A stretch of DNA of 64,000 bases, from the NCBI GenBank assembly GCA_035222895.1, contig JAVYIG010000646.1, forward strand, positions 434,001 to 498,000. The letters are read 5' to 3'. The translations under genes were made by a program, and so were the position numbers. The notes beneath the pieces are model-generated. The model saw only the letters and a list, made by a program, of their open reading frames with translations. It did no database searches and was not told where the DNA came from. The DNA comes from Strongylocentrotus droebachiensis. Lineage: Eukaryota > Echinodermata > Echinoidea > Camarodonta > Strongylocentrotidae. Of the stretch, positions 1 through 10,917 are shown in pieces (the stretch's first letter is position 1; every line of letters begins with the position of its first letter).

Positions 1-487
1 CTAAGCAAAGACAAGACAATTTTTAATTGTTACCCAGTTCAAAACAAATCAAAACTTGATATTTCAGGAAATTTTCAACCAATTTTCCTTTTAAGATGCT
101 ACGATCAAGTATATATAAAATTTGGAGCCTTTCAATATGTGTCGAATTGAAGCGTATGTAATAGTTTGTGATGGTGGTAGATATATATATATATACGGTT
201 AAATCTTAAATAGAAGTAGTGAATGATTAGTGGATGTTACTTGTTAGATTAGATGGGTACCAAATCGTGCAATATGTAATCCTATCATAGCTTTTTTTTA
301 ATTATCTAAAATGATTACAATACTTAAATTATTTACGTTAATGTAACTCGATTTAACTGAGTTAAAATTTATTCAGCAAAATAAGTAAATTCTACTTAAG
401 ATGCCGTAGGTAATATTTACTTAATAAAAATAAGGCAATTCTTTTCCTCAATTTTATTGAGTTATTTCGACTATTATTTTTTTACAG
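1..487. other. AT-rich sequence, no recognised feature
   Basis: The stretch is AT-rich with a short (TA)n run at about 180-196. It ends in a pyrimidine-rich tract and CAG that could serve as a splice acceptor for the open segment that follows. No repeat family or other exon is recognised. Confidence 0.5.
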
Positions 488-659
488 TGTAGTGCATATT
501 GCAATTTCGATGGCATTGTTGGCATTGGACATTTTCTGTGAAGCAGCCTATTGCGTAGATATCATCGAGGAGATTCAATTTGTTCTTACAGATCGGTATT
601 TATGCGTAGAAGATAGCATTGTGTATTACGTTTTATTATGTTTTTTTTTCAAAATATAA
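488..659 (+). CDS. candidate internal exon, membrane protein, channel-like pattern
   Basis: A strong polypyrimidine tract ending in TTTTTTTACAG at 477-487 precedes 57 open codons (frame starts at 489, TAA at 657-659). The codons are strongly G- or A-first, which is typical of coding DNA. The peptide opens with a hydrophobic stretch around an ATG at 510 and continues LALDIFCEAAYCVDII, then an acidic part ending near VEDSIVYY. The spacing L-D-x3-E-x2-Y-x2-D resembles the S2 region of cyclic-nucleotide-gated and related cation channels, which read L-D-x3-D-x2-Y-x2-D; that link is inference from pattern only. A 'DRY' is present but the surrounding spacing does not fit a GPCR third helix. No convincing donor is seen, so the exon end is uncertain and probably before 640. 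Neighbouring exons were not found. Confidence 0.45.
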
Positions 660-1069
660 GATATAGTTAGAGGATAAACTTAAAGAGCTTTGAATGTTGG
701 TAAAATTTGAAGTATGATCTTTGAACGGATTCACAATCTCAACTACATTGATGCTGATGAGGTTTCCCTGGGTAAACGATCTTATCACAATTATATTTTA
801 TTTAAGTTAAAACCAATGTATAGTCGATATATAATCCATAAGATGATTTGATCAAGCGTCTGTAATGTTTGATACATACATAATCTTTTGTTCAATGAGA
901 TAAAATCCTAGTTATATCTTGCCCCATTGAATCTTGAATTGACTTACTCCTGTACGCGTAATATTGGAACCATCGGGATCCCTTAAACAATGAGGTGAAT
1001 TTAAACTAATCAATATACAATTACAAGGAAAACTCAAACATCCCTGTATGAAGGGCCTAAAAAGCCCTT
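660..1069. other. no recognised feature
   Basis: The sequence is AT-rich. A 45-codon open segment at about 717-853 contains a GGTAAAC that could be a donor, but there is no credible acceptor, so it is not called. Confidence 0.4.
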
Positions 1070-1310
1070 AAGGCTTTTTCAGATATGGCGCGGAAACCGC
1101 CCCTAAAAAAGCAGCCGCGTTTGCATTAATTTTCAAATCTATTTCACGTTTATGGCACTGAATTATATGGCAACTGCGCGCAACAAAGGACTTGTGCGTT
1201 TTCACTGAGCTATGTGTTATAAGATGGAGAAAATATGAAGCGTACGTATTACACTTTACGTCAATATAAAAGACCACTGGGGTTTTGCTGCGGCATATCT
1301 GAACGAACCT
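1070..1310 (+). mobile_element. family A MITE
   Basis: Left end AAGGCTTTTTCAGATATGGC and right end GCGGCATATCTGAACGAACC are inverted versions of each other. The inner part holds the family signature GGCAACTGCGCGCAA, a GACTTGTGCG block and AGCTATGTGTTATAAG. The same order occurs at 5525, 6873, 30566, 34896 and in the array at 36766. It encodes no protein, so it would be non-autonomous. The superfamily cannot be set because no clear target duplication is visible. Confidence 0.75.
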
Positions 1311-1587
1311 CTCCTTTGTTATGATATTAAACCGTGCATACTGTTATTACTATTGTCAGCTCGTCGTCAGTTTGGCTAAGAGCACGATGAGGGCATATAA
1401 TAACAATAAATCGAGAAGAACATTATTTTCTCTGAGCTTTGTCGTATGTAATATTGGTTTTAATAAGGAAGGCCAGGGGAGGGCCAACATCACAAATTCG
1501 CTCACAGACTAACTACGACCGAAAGCTAACATGTCATTGGTAGAGACTTGCCAATATAACCAGGGACGGACCCTAGATTTTATAAGT

Positions 1588-1606
1588 GGGGGGGGGGGGG
1601 GGGGGG
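1588..1606. repeat. poly-G tract (19 G)
   Basis: An uninterrupted run of 19 G follows CAGGGACGGACCCTAG, which looks like a worn transposon end. Such runs can form quadruplexes and are prone to length errors in assembly. Confidence 0.9.
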
Positions 1607-1611
1607 CACGA

Positions 1612-1886
1612 TTCCGAAAAAAATACATTTGAAAGCTCACAAAAGAGGTAATCACATTTTCCAGTTACCTTTTTTATTGTTAAGTAGGGGCGTGGTACAT
1701 TTTATAGTTTGGTTGTTCAATCAAGATATGTCAATTGGGTCGTAAAAGTTTCCGAAAAAAAAATATTTGAAAGCTAACAAAAGAGGTAATCACAGTTTCC
1801 AGTTACCTTTTTGATTGATAAGTAGGGGCGTGGTACATTTATAGTTTGGTTGTTCAATCAAGATATGCCAAGTGGGTCGTAAAAGT
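1612..1886 (+). repeat. tandem duplication, about 138 bp x 2
   Basis: Two adjacent units begin TTCCGAAAAAAA (1612 and 1750). They share GAGGTAATCACA, TTTCCAGTTACC, GTAGGGGCGTGGTACA and TTCAATCAAGATATG, and both end at GGGTCGTAAAAGT. They differ by few substitutions, so the duplication is fairly recent. No coding potential is seen. Confidence 0.85.
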
Positions 1887-2139
1887 CGGGCGTGCCATGG
1901 CTGTACCCCTTCCTCTCCCCTGAGTCGGTATTAAGTAGAAGCGTTGTAGAAGAATAGATTGGAGGCTTGATGTTCTCGTATTCATTCTATACGTGTGCCT
2001 CGCATTGGGGGAGGGGGTGCTTGAGCCCCCTAAACACCCTTAGAACAGCTACTAATACTAAAATCAAAGGTTTTAAAGTGATGAGTATGTGAAATGCTGT
2101 TAGACGAATCAAGGATTACTTGAAGGTCACACAGACTAG

Positions 2140-2232
2140 AATGTTATTAAGAAAATGATAGCCGATGGGACAACGAATCATGAAAATGGGAATTTGTCTG
2201 AATTATTAACGTCGGGAGAAGACGACTTTTAA
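2140..2232 (+). CDS. short coding-like segment, possible terminal exon
   Basis: Thirty codons run from 2140 to a TAA at 2230-2232. The peptide is polar and acidic: it begins NVIKKMIADG, continues through TNHENGNLSELL and ends GEDDF. The codons are mostly purine-first, as in real coding sequence. The preceding acceptor (CACACAGACTAG) has a poor polypyrimidine tract, and 30 codons is short enough to arise by chance. No domain is recognised. It may be a C-terminal exon of a gene whose other exons are unseen, or chance. Confidence 0.2.
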   Translation, partial: NVIKKMIADGTTNHENGNLSELLTSGEDDF

Positions 2233-2627
2233 GCTCGTGTCAACCTGATGTGAGATTGGCATCATTTCTCTTCTCATAAGAAATCTTAAGAAAAATATAA
2301 TGAAAAGATAATTTTACAAAGGAATAGTTACGATTGCAAGCTGTGTACTATAATAAAACAATTATTTAGCTTTAAAAAAGGTTGTACAGTATTTGTGGAA
2401 ATTTACAATGATCATTGATTAATATCTGTTATTATTTTGTAGCTACTGTTCTTCAAAAATCTATTCTTGATAATTTACTCTCTTTATAAGATGCAGCATA
2501 ACCACTTAAATTGGGGGAAAACATAAGGAGATGGCTTCTGCTGCCCGTGACTATTGACATCACCTGGTAAAGTAAATCTTTGCACTTTATCCTCTCGATA
2601 ATAAAGAAAGGAAGCAGAACGAACTCA

Positions 2628-3260
2628 AAGAAAAGAGAATTGAATGAGAGGGAATGCGTGATAAAGAGGGGGAGAGATAGAGAGTAGGACAAAAGCCTAC
2701 GAGAGAAATCAAACATTTGCAAAGTGTAATTTTTCATTTTGGTCACGGGAATGTGAAGATTATATTTCAGGCACGTCCGTCCTTTTCATTTTTAAGTACT
2801 CGTTAAGATGGACGCAGAAAGAGACTTTTTACTAAAAGAACAGGGTTGAACGGCGAATGAGAGATAAAACGGTAATAAAGGGAGCAGAGAAATGAGAGGA
2901 GAGAGAGGGAGAGAGAGAGAAAGATAGAGAGAGAAAGAGAGGGGGTAGGATGGATTTAAAAGCAGTTTTTAGAAAAGAAGATATTCGAAGAGGGAGAAAT
3001 TGAGAAGAGGTATAGAAAGGCGGTATGAATATCGAGGCAAGGTGTATGAAAGCTATGCAAATATAGTAAACAAGAGAGGGCTGAAACTGTTCCAGAGAAT
3101 GATTGAATGAGAGAGAGAGAGAGAGAGAGAGAGGAGGTAGAACAAATCGCTTACAGAAAAGAAGATATTCAGAGAGGGAGAAATTAAGGTTTAATAGTTC
3201 TTGAAGAGCCATCATGAACAGGCGGTATGAATATCGAGGCAAGGAGAGGAGTACAGTGAG
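2628..3260. repeat. purine-rich region with imperfect ~190-bp duplication and (GA)n
   Basis: The + strand is strongly purine-biased with (GA)n cores at about 2896-2945 and 3110-3133. Two blocks recur in order: AGAAAAGAAGATATTC at 2971 and 3155, and GGCGGTATGAATATCGAGGC at 3019 and 3221. This points to a decayed tandem duplication of a (GA)n-containing unit. Minus-strand open frames here are Ser/Leu runs from (CT)n and are not genes. Confidence 0.75.
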
Positions 3261-3571
3261 ACACAACTTCGAAAAACCGATTACAGGCAAAAACAGGGAA
3301 TGACGCTTAAAATGTAGAGCCATCAACGTTCAATGCGAGTCAGTGTGTACAAAAGGCATGGGAAAAAAAACATTTCAAAGTCAACCCAATATGCAGTGGG
3401 TCAATTATTATCAAAATCCAATACAGATTAGTAATGTAGAATACATTCCGAATGACAAACATATGAAATATATGGATACGGCTTAATCATTATTCAGGTA
3501 GAAGATCGTCCCGGAGGGTGCATGGCAGTAATTTCTGGAAAATTGAAACAATTTCATGAGATGGTGGGGTC

Positions 3572-3600
3572 GGGGGGGGGGGGGGGAGGGGGGGGGGGGG
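3572..3600. repeat. poly-G tract with one interruption
   Basis: About 29 bases are G with a single A. The tract precedes a purine block GAGGAGGATA. It is a possible quadruplex former. Confidence 0.9.
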
Positions 3601-3759
3601 AGGAGGATACACCATGTGAATAACTGGGTCTCATTATTATATGATTTGCTTTAATATCATAAGCATGGTATATAAACAATATATGTAACCACAAAAAACA
3701 AATCAGATCATTGTCACCAACGAATAAGTCTATGCAACAATACACATGAAAATACATCC

Positions 3760-4230
3760 AGATATCTAGATGAGAATTATTTTCAATTTGGACTAAAACA
3801 TTCCTTTTAAGTTTTTCCCTTTTCTTACATGAATTAACGAAAAGGTTCGTGGGCTATCTCTTAACCGCTTAGCTTTGCTCGTGGATGATTATGATAATAA
3901 TTGGCATGAAATTTGTGTAATTAACTATATGAAATCAATTAATTTTGAGGTAGGCACATATAGGTAACGGAATAAACGACCTTGTAATGTAATTGATTAT
4001 TATACAAAATATACGGAGAATAGAACAGTCCGCTAGTATTCGACTCTGTCTTACGAAGATACACGGGAATGTAATCGATATTCTAGTCGTCTGCGGGATG
4101 ACAAGATGTAGGTCACTATGTCGCGTTATTTGGTATCCACTCGCTTGCCCGGCGAAAAAGGATTTTGCGCCGCATTTATTTACATTTCGAATGTCCATTT
4201 GTTGGATTGAAATTCATCCCTTTTCATAAT
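3760..4230. other. no recognised feature
   Basis: The sequence is mixed, with overlapping open frames on both strands at 3935-4229. Neither has splice signals nor consistent coding-type codons, so both were left uncalled. Confidence 0.35.
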
Positions 4231-4272
4231 GGACACACACCTACACACGCACCCGCACACACACACGCATAC
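4231..4272. repeat. (CA)n microsatellite, imperfect
   Basis: ACACAC units are interrupted by CTACACACGC and ACCCGC. It is simple sequence with no other signal. Confidence 0.85.
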
Positions 4273-4339
4273 CCAATGCACATTTGGACAGTGATATTCT
4301 ATCGGACAACGCATTCTGTGAAAAATTATTCACTATGTT

Positions 4340-4722
4340 TGGAGAATGAGAGAGAGAGGGAGAGAGAGAGAAAGAGAGGGAGACCGGGCGGAGGCGGACG
4401 GATAGATGGAGAGAAGAGAAGAGAGGGGCTGTAGATAAATAAACATGGGTTGGAGATGAAAACGGAAAAACATGGAGAGAAAAGAAGAGAGAAGTAAACA
4501 TTAAAGAAAGATAATGAACAAGATGGTGAGACAAATGGAGATAGAGAGGAAGAGGAGGAAGAGAGAGAGAAAGAGAAAGAGAGAGAGAGAGGAGACAGAG
4601 GGGGAGGTGGGAGGGAGAGAGGGAGAGAGGGAGAGAGAGAAATGGGATAGAGAGAAAGGGAGAGAGAGAGAGAGAGAGAATAAGATAGAGAGAGAGAGAG
4701 AGAGAGAGGGGGGGGGAGACTT
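4340..4722. repeat. long (GA)n polypurine tract
   Basis: Nearly 380 bases of the + strand are purines, in (GA)n, (GGA)n and (GAAA) variants, ending in a G run at 4708-4716. Overlapping open frames on both strands (Glu/Arg-rich on +, Ser/Leu-rich on -) are by-products of the repeat. A mirror-symmetric polypurine tract of this length can adopt triplex DNA. Confidence 0.95.
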
Positions 4723-5167
4723 AGAGTTTATAGATAGGCCTACCGCAAACAAAATAAAATGTTATGCAAAAATACTGGGTTCTATTTCGGCATGAATGAT
4801 GTAAACAATTGTAATGACAAATATACTACGTATATACTTTATCTCATAATTAACTCTCTTAAATGTTTTCTTATTTGACTGATATCTTAATCGAATTTCA
4901 TTTGCTTTTATTGTTAGACACCAACCATAATGATAATCGGTTTAAATCAATGATCAAATTAAAATTCTGCGTGTGTACGTTTTCGCCTGGAGATCATTTT
5001 AGGGCCATTTAGAGGTGTTATTATTGTTTATGGGTGCCGGATGTTTCGCGAGACTAAGCCTCTTGAATAATTCAAAGCACTATCGTGTCTGCAATGTGGT
5101 TGGTTTGTGGTAGGAGCACTATGAGGTTGGTTTGGGGGTTCTGTCCGACTGTTCTAACATCATCTGG

Positions 5168-5497
5168 GGGGGGGGGGGGGTGTTTCACAAAGATCCTAAG
5201 TTAAATTTATCTCTAAGTTGGACTTAACAATTATGGAAAGCCGTTAGCATCTTTGGAAATATTTTGTAAAATTTATTTGTAAAAAAAATAAAATGTTGAT
5301 TTGAATCATTCATATTTTCTATTATCAAGAAGGTGTCATGTTCTTGATGTGGAATTTATAAAAAGTCTAAAATACTTGAATTTTCACTTTTGAATAGGCC
5401 TATATTTTATCTTAATGCTACAGAATTTGGCTCTCCATAAATTTTCAAGTCCAACTTAGAGTTAAGTTTCACCAAGGATCTTTGTGAAACACCCCCT
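5168..5497 (+). mobile_element. family B MITE
   Basis: The left end GGGGTGTTTCACAAAGATCC and right end GGATCTTTGTGAAACACCCC are exact inverted repeats. Inside, both ends carry 'ctaagttggactta' type subterminal repeats. The middle holds TTGATTTGAATCATTCATAT and TTCTTGATGTGGAAT. Four further copies or relatives occur in the window. The element has no coding capacity. Confidence 0.85.
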
Positions 5498-5524
5498 AGT
5501 TTCTATTGTCATGTCATTCCAGTA

Positions 5525-5745
5525 AAGGCTCGTTCAGATAATTACGACGAGGTAGACGTGGTGTATAATTAATACCGCCGCAAAAAAAATAAGACAAAAA
5601 ATACCCCACTTGTTTTTTACATGTAATTTGATGGCAACGGTGCGCAACAAGAGCTCATTTACTGATCTCCGGGTTATAAGATACAGAAATTCCAAGAGGA
5701 AAAGAAAATACAATACAAAACAAAAAACAGATACTGGAATACTAA
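5525..5745 (+). mobile_element. family A MITE, right end lost
   Basis: It starts AAGGCTCGTTCAGATAATTA, and carries ATGGCAACGGTGCGCAACAA and GGGTTATAAGATACAGAAAT in the family order. The inverted right end is not seen, so this copy is truncated or decayed. It lies between a family B copy and a SINE. Confidence 0.6.
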
Positions 5746-5818
5746 ATTATGCTGTTTGAAAATCATATTACTTCTGTAATAAATGTACCTTGTTTGTTTG
5801 CACAAATACCACTTATAA

Positions 5819-6034
5819 GGAGGCGTGATGGCTCAGTGGTAGAGCAGTGGTCTCTTAACCGGGAAGTCCTGGGTTCAAAACCAAGTCGATGCGTTAGTAC
5901 CCTTTAGTAAGGCATTAGTCATCATTACCAAGTCCCTCGGAGAGGACTTAAAGCTGTCGGTCCCCTGGTTACTTAATTACAAGCCTACGCTTTCTTAGCA
6001 GTCGGGTAAAACAAATCAACTAACCAACCAACCT
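5819..6034 (+). mobile_element. tRNA-derived SINE, full-length-looking
   Basis: The head is tRNA-like: an A-box at TGGCTCAGTGGTAGAG (5829-5844) and a B-box at GGGTTCAAAACC (5871-5882), the internal RNA polymerase III promoter. The body reads CCTTTAGTAAGGCATTAGTC, CCCTCGGAGAGGACTTAAAG and CTGTCGGTCCCCTGGTTACT, and the tail ends in an ACCAACC repeat. The copy at 10918 (minus) has the same order. The cloverleaf is incomplete, so it is not a functional tRNA gene. Confidence 0.85.
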
Positions 6035-6511
6035 ATTATTGCTATTGTGATCAAAAAGACTCAGAGGACATGCCCTTTTTAGATGACGGAGATTTAAATG
6101 GATGTCCCGAACGTAAACACTTGTAATTGATACTAATGGAGAACGAATATTAGCAACAATAATGTGTAGCGGCGACTTGAAGAAAACAAAAATGCAAAGC
6201 TGACATTTTGAAAGGTCTTTAAAATAATTCCTGTCCTATATATTATCTTGTTCTCTACATGGAAATCGGCTTATCAATCTGGGTCAGCAATCGTATAATC
6301 CATGCCTCAAGCCTTTAATCATACCTTGGGATTCATGCCCTGGACGTGGGCTACAGTTATACAGGCTCTGCAACTATGAAGATGAATTATGTTCTATATT
6401 TGATTTGATTTAAAAAAAAGAAAATTTCATTATTCCTAATAAGAAGGCCTCTGTGCAGCTACTGAAGATCATGGGCAGTTGAATAATTAAATTAACTGGG
6501 GTCACATAATA

Positions 6512-6680
6512 CAGTCAAACCTACAAAGACAACTTGTCTACAAGCCCGCACTTTTTGTTTCCCTTGAAAATGGTTTCTCGTTGAAACATGTACTAAAGGA
6601 ACCTGTCTACAAAGACCACCTGTCTTCAAAGACCACTTTTTGTGTTTCCCTTGGGCGGTTGCTGTAGACATGTTTGACTG
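6512..6680 (+). mobile_element. mariner/Tc1-type MITE with TA target duplication
   Basis: It begins CAGTCAAACCTACAAAGAC and ends ACATGTTTGACTG, flanked on both sides by TA (6510-6511 and 6681-6682). Internally a CTACAAAGACCACCTGTCTT-type motif recurs. The TA duplication and CAGT start fit the Tc1/mariner superfamily. It is 169 bp and non-coding. Confidence 0.75.
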
Positions 6681-6739
6681 TATATCTTTCTTAAGATTTG
6701 TCTGAAACAGACTCACTGTGATTGCTGAGGAATTGTCTA

Positions 6740-6800
6740 ACACAGTCAGGGGTGTATCCAGCATTTGTTTCAGGCGCCCTATGCCCCCCCCCCCCTCACT
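6740..6800. other. possible DNA-transposon end with C run
   Basis: CAGGGGTGTATCCAGCA followed closely by a C run at 6784-6794 resembles a worn transposon terminus. A similar inverted terminus, GGATACACCACTG, is at 42190. No partner end is found nearby. Confidence 0.3.
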
Positions 6801-6872
6801 TGAATTTCTTTAAAAACAACACAGAGAATTGAAGTTGATGATGGGGCGGTAAAAGTAACTTAAATCACTCTT

Positions 6873-7079
6873 AAGGCTAGTTCAGACATGACGGGGTACA
6901 CCACCACGAGAAGAAAAAAAAAGTGTAAATTATTGACGACTGCACTAAAAATAGGACTTGCACGTATTTACTTAGCCATGTGTTAGGCCATATGATTCAG
7001 AAATTTGAATCGTAATTACGTCATCATAAAACATATTTTAAAAACGCAGCAGTTTCGCTGCGTCAAATATGAACGAGCA
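6873..7079 (+). mobile_element. family A MITE
   Basis: It starts AAGGCTAGTTCAGACATGAC and ends CTGCGTCAAATATGAACGAG. The core keeps GGACTTGCACGTATTTACTT and CCATGTGTTAG, then TTACGTCATCATAAAA. It has the same orientation as the other family A copies that retain the core. Confidence 0.75.
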
Positions 7080-8235
7080 TCAATACATTGGAGAACGACC
7101 TTAAAAAGAAAATCTAAAAAAGTAGGATAAGTCTAATTAGCTCCCACATCATTTGAATTAAAAAAAAAACATAGATAAAGAGTGGATAATAAATGCATTC
7201 AGGCTGAACCATCAAACCTTGAAAAAATAATTAATGAATGAGCACTTCTTTTGAACGTCAACCAATTAATTACCTCCGAAATTGCATAGTAACCTATACA
7301 TTCGGGAAAAATGATAATTTCGGAAATTAATTGGGTTTTCTGAGTGAGAATCGATATGCACAAATCGCTTTTTAGAAAATAATTATCGTCATTTCCGTTC
7401 TACTTCATAACAACTAGATAGCTACATTTTTATCGGAAAGTGAAACTACACAGTGCCACAAGTCTATTGTTGGAACTAGATTTAGATACGAGTGACCGTC
7501 CCGAATATTTTGTCACAATTGAGTTGAAGGCCATCTGCAGATATGACAAGAAATCACAAAGATCCGATCTGGTTCGTCTAGTTGTTGATTAATGTACTTT
7601 TAACAGTCTCTTTTCTCTGTAAAAGATTATAATATCATGTTTTGTGTGGTTTTAAATCAAAAATAAAAATGAACTTGAAATGAACTTAAGATAAGTCGTT
7701 ATGATCAATTATGATATAACGTCTCTATGTGCTCCCATTGGACTTTGGATATTATTACCCTGGCTTTAGGTATGTCCACTATCAGAGCTTTAAACAAAAT
7801 GAATTTTAGGTTTTCTGGTAAGTAAAAAATTTTGAAGCTCAATTCATTTCCATATGAGGTAACGGATACATTAAATGTAAAGTGTGAAATAAAGCGACTC
7901 TAAACCTGGGCTCAAGATTTATGGCTGAATACTTCGCTACGGGTAATTAAATTCCAGTAAATTAGATTTTTGGGAATTGGATTTCGTCCATACAAATCCC
8001 GTTCGGCATTATTCAACCATCAAGATTGCCTTGCACTTTATTCAAACACCATAATGAAGTATCGGTCTCGGCTAATCCAGATGAAAATAAACTTGCTATT
8101 TGATTCCATAATCAATTTGATATTTTGAAACCAAAAGCTTATTAGTGTAGAATGCTGCTGAATATAGAATTTTGGAATCCTCGAGCGTGGTTTGTAATAT
8201 GAGGCCTATGTGTTGAGGAAGAGAGGGTACATAGC
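7080..8235. other. no recognised feature
   Basis: More than 1 kb of AT-rich single-copy-looking sequence. One GGTAAGTA at 7819 has a weak upstream acceptor and a 37-bp open segment, too short to call. Nothing else is seen. Confidence 0.5.
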
Positions 8236-8402
8236 CCCGGGAGTCAAGGCTGCTAGGATGCTGGGGTCCTGGAGGGGCGCAAGAGGGGTGCCGGAGATCA
8301 GCGGCAGGGGTGCTGGAGAGAGAGGGGGCTCCTGAGGTGCCGGAGAGGTGCCGTAGGGGTGCGGTAGGGATGATGTAGGGGTGCTGAAGAGGTGCGACAG
8401 GC
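8236..8402. repeat. GC-rich imperfect minisatellite
   Basis: Variants of GGGGTGCCGGAG and GAGGTGCCGTAG recur about every 12-15 bp. The composition is far richer in G than the flanks, and C is rare on the + strand. Minus-strand Pro/Ala/Leu open frames across it are repeat artefacts. Confidence 0.7.
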
Positions 8403-8589
8403 ATTTGTGTGTGGGTGTTGTGAGCAAGCGTATTTTTAAAAGTGAGAAGGCCACCCCGTCCAAAAAGAAAATAATAATTAATGAACAAATTATAAAGAAA
8501 AAGATTAGGCCCCGTTTTGCATCGTCCGACAATTTTGGAGTGGGAAATAAATGTATCTTTGGTGGAAACCAGTAATGCATTACAGACCA

Positions 8590-9824
8590 ATCAATTTTCT
8601 ATGGGCACTTTTCTTCTTACTTCCGTATCGTCGTCACAATGTCTTTCATATCTATTATACAGGAATAGAAATTAATTAAGCTTGACTGATTAGCTTGTTA
8701 GGTTGGTTTGAAAGCAAAATGAGTAATGCGAATGTCACGGTTATGTTTTCAAATTGATACTGCTTTGGCAAAAAAACTAATTCAGCAAATTAATGAATTT
8801 AACTCATTATATGAGATAATAAATAAATGAAAACATAAAATATAGTTACATTTTAACAGCCTGAAAACAGTTTACAATATATTATTTGTGTGCTATTTAT
8901 GAATTTTTTACTCCAGCCGGTACTGGTAGGAAAGACAAGAATATGATTATTTCTTTCATCGTGAAATCCTTCCCTCTTCGATTATCCAGCATATCTCACT
9001 TTCGCCCTCAACATCTACACCCACTTCCTAGATGCTCCGTCTTTCCTATCATCAATCTATATTGGGCTATTAGTATGTAACGTGATATAGTTCACTACCA
9101 TGCATAGTTCACGTAATTTGGAAACCAACACCAGGTTTGGTTCATTTTTATACGTGATCCTTGATCGGGTTTGAAGCCGACGTATCGCTCAAACCCCTCC
9201 TCATCGACCGGTTCCATTTCATTGGTTGGCACTAGTCTGCAGGCACATACTCCGATTTGACACTAAACCACAATTCTTAAAGCCTTGAGCAGAGCCTAGC
9301 TCTGTGCTCTGGCTGGGTTTAGTCTGGAGCAGTACAGACCCCATTGGATGCAGTACACCATGCAATATCTCATAGTTTAGACACTTTGTAACGCAAAATG
9401 ACTGATACGGGTTGGTTAATGCAAACTAGGTTGACCCGGTCATAGTAATACTATGAATAGGTTTAGAACTCTACATAATGGTAGAAAAAAGTACACCTGA
9501 CCTTAATATCGTGACCGCATTGCACTTTATAACCAGGCATGTCGCCATAGAAGATAGAGCCTACTATAGAGGAGAATATGTTATCCTGATGTTTAAGAAA
9601 GTTTATTAAATATATTTTTGATACATGACAAATGTTTATACTAATACAATCCTCTGTCTAAAAAAGAAAAATCAACGTGTACTTTGTTGTTATTCGTTTC
9701 CCCCTTTAATAGGAAAAAGAAATCTGATTATTACCAGCTCGTTTTGTCATATTAGAAATTTACTTTGATGTTAGTATTTGGTAAATATAAATATTCATTT
9801 TGTATATATACATTTCATTAAAAA
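8590..9824. other. no recognised feature
   Basis: Over 1.2 kb with no repeat family I can match. The open frame at 8886-9080 has no convincing splice context. Nothing else is supported. Confidence 0.45.
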
Positions 9825-10049
9825 GTGATTTCAGTTCAATTCAATTTCATTTCTTTTTACATTCTTAAACAATGTGAACGCATGGGCCACATAACAACAC
9901 TAAAATCAACGGGTCAATGTAGGACCAACATTTTCCAAGTTAATACTTCCATGGCGACTGGGCGTAATTATATTGATGATCAGATAAGATTGAAGAAGAT
10001 CATAGCAACTCTTGCTGAAATGGCTCATCCACCTATATGCTGGAAATAA
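9825..10049 (+). CDS. open frame of uncertain coding status
   Basis: Seventy-four codons end at TAA 10047-10049. The first part is hydrophobic and AT-rich and may be non-coding. From the ATG at 9882 the peptide looks more natural: MGHITTLKSTGQC, then NYIDDQIRLKKIIATLAEM and a C-terminal ICWK. GTGATTTCAG at 9825-9834 is a possible acceptor but its pyrimidine tract is poor. It lies 71 bp upstream of another coding-like segment on the same strand, which modestly raises the chance that both belong to one gene. No domain is recognised, and a frame of this length is also expected by chance in 64 kb of AT-rich DNA. Confidence 0.25.
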   Translation: MISVQFNFISFYILKQCERMGHITTLKSTGQCRTNIFQVNTSMATGRNYIDDQIRLKKIIATLAEMAHPPICWK

Positions 10050-10120
10050 ATATTAAGAGTGTTTTCCATAACCTCAAAATATCTTCACACTTTACTTTTA
10101 TTTACTGAAGACCAATACAG

Positions 10121-10282
10121 GATGAAGAGCTACCAAGTTTAAACGATTGCATCCATTATATTGATAGATCATATCAGAATCAAGTTGACGATGATAACGC
10201 TGGTGAAGATGAAACGCATTTTCAGGCGCCAACATCTTCGAATTCCTTTCCGAGACGCCAAAGGAATAACAGCCCAAAATAA
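10121..10282 (+). CDS. candidate terminal exon, acidic polar peptide
   Basis: The segment starts after a pyrimidine-rich stretch (10086-10106) and ACCAATACAG. It stays open for 53 codons to a TAA at 10280-10282. The peptide starts DEELPSLNDCIHYIDRSY, continues through an acidic part (VDDDNAGEDE) and ends with a basic, Asn/Ser-rich tail (PRRQRNNSPK). Codons are dominated by RNY types such as GAT, AAC, ATC and GTT, which supports translation on this strand. No start codon lies in the open frame, so it would have to be a last exon joined to an unseen upstream exon. A polar, acidic, low-hydrophobicity C-terminus suggests a disordered tail. Minus-strand frames overlap but lack such codon bias. The function is unknown. 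Confidence 0.35.
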   Translation, partial: DEELPSLNDCIHYIDRSYQNQVDDDNAGEDETHFQAPTSSNSFPRRQRNNSPK

Positions 10283-10574
10283 TTTCCAACTATTCCAAAA
10301 TGATCTAAAATAGATTTTAAATGAAATATTTTCGACGTCTTTGGTTTCTTGGGGAGCCATTTTCTTGTACTCGTCATGCCCTCAAACTATCCTGACATTT
10401 CCTTTGTATTTACTCTTTAGTGAACTGTCCATCGTGAGACTTGTAAAGTGGTCATTCGGCCCTAGGCGTGTTTGAGAGTCTACGTTGTCCATTTTCCTGT
10501 CCCAAACTAATTCCCCCAGTTCTCGAGGCATGACTGATTTCGGAGTGTAGTCTACTGATTAATGTTAGCACTTC

Positions 10575-10724
10575 GGGGCCCTGTTTCATCAAATTCGTTA
10601 TCAATAACAAGTTACAAGCTACTGTTATAAGCTACTGAAATCATGGCATCTGATTGGCTGAAAGCAAATTTGTCATAGAAATTTAGAAGTTGTTTTAGAA
10701 AACAACTTTCATGAAACGAGCCCC
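10575..10724 (+). mobile_element. family C MITE
   Basis: The left end GGGGCCCTGTTTCATCAAA and right end TTTCATGAAACGAGCCCC are inverted repeats. The interior reads ATAACAAGTTACAAGCTACT and GGCATCTGATTGGCTGA. A second copy in the same orientation is at 13204 and a divergent one at 44018. It is 150 bp and non-coding. Confidence 0.8.
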
Positions 10725-10917
10725 TGTTGTAAAATGATAAAGTCTAAAGGGGGCAGGATGGGATGAAAGATTGCAAAAATGCTGTCGAGTTCGCGGTAAA
10801 CAGATGAAAATGATTTCTCCTTCACGATATCTTCACGTAAATGTAGGCGAATATATCGTCATTTTAAACCGAGAATTTGTGAACATATTTTACAGTTTTT
10901 TTTGTGTTTGTTTGTTT

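Noticed and set aside
5819..5890. Possible tRNA gene
   Set aside because: Promoter boxes are present but the acceptor stem does not pair and a SINE body follows directly. The same holds for the heads at 11109, 11567, 21317, 22792 and 23074.
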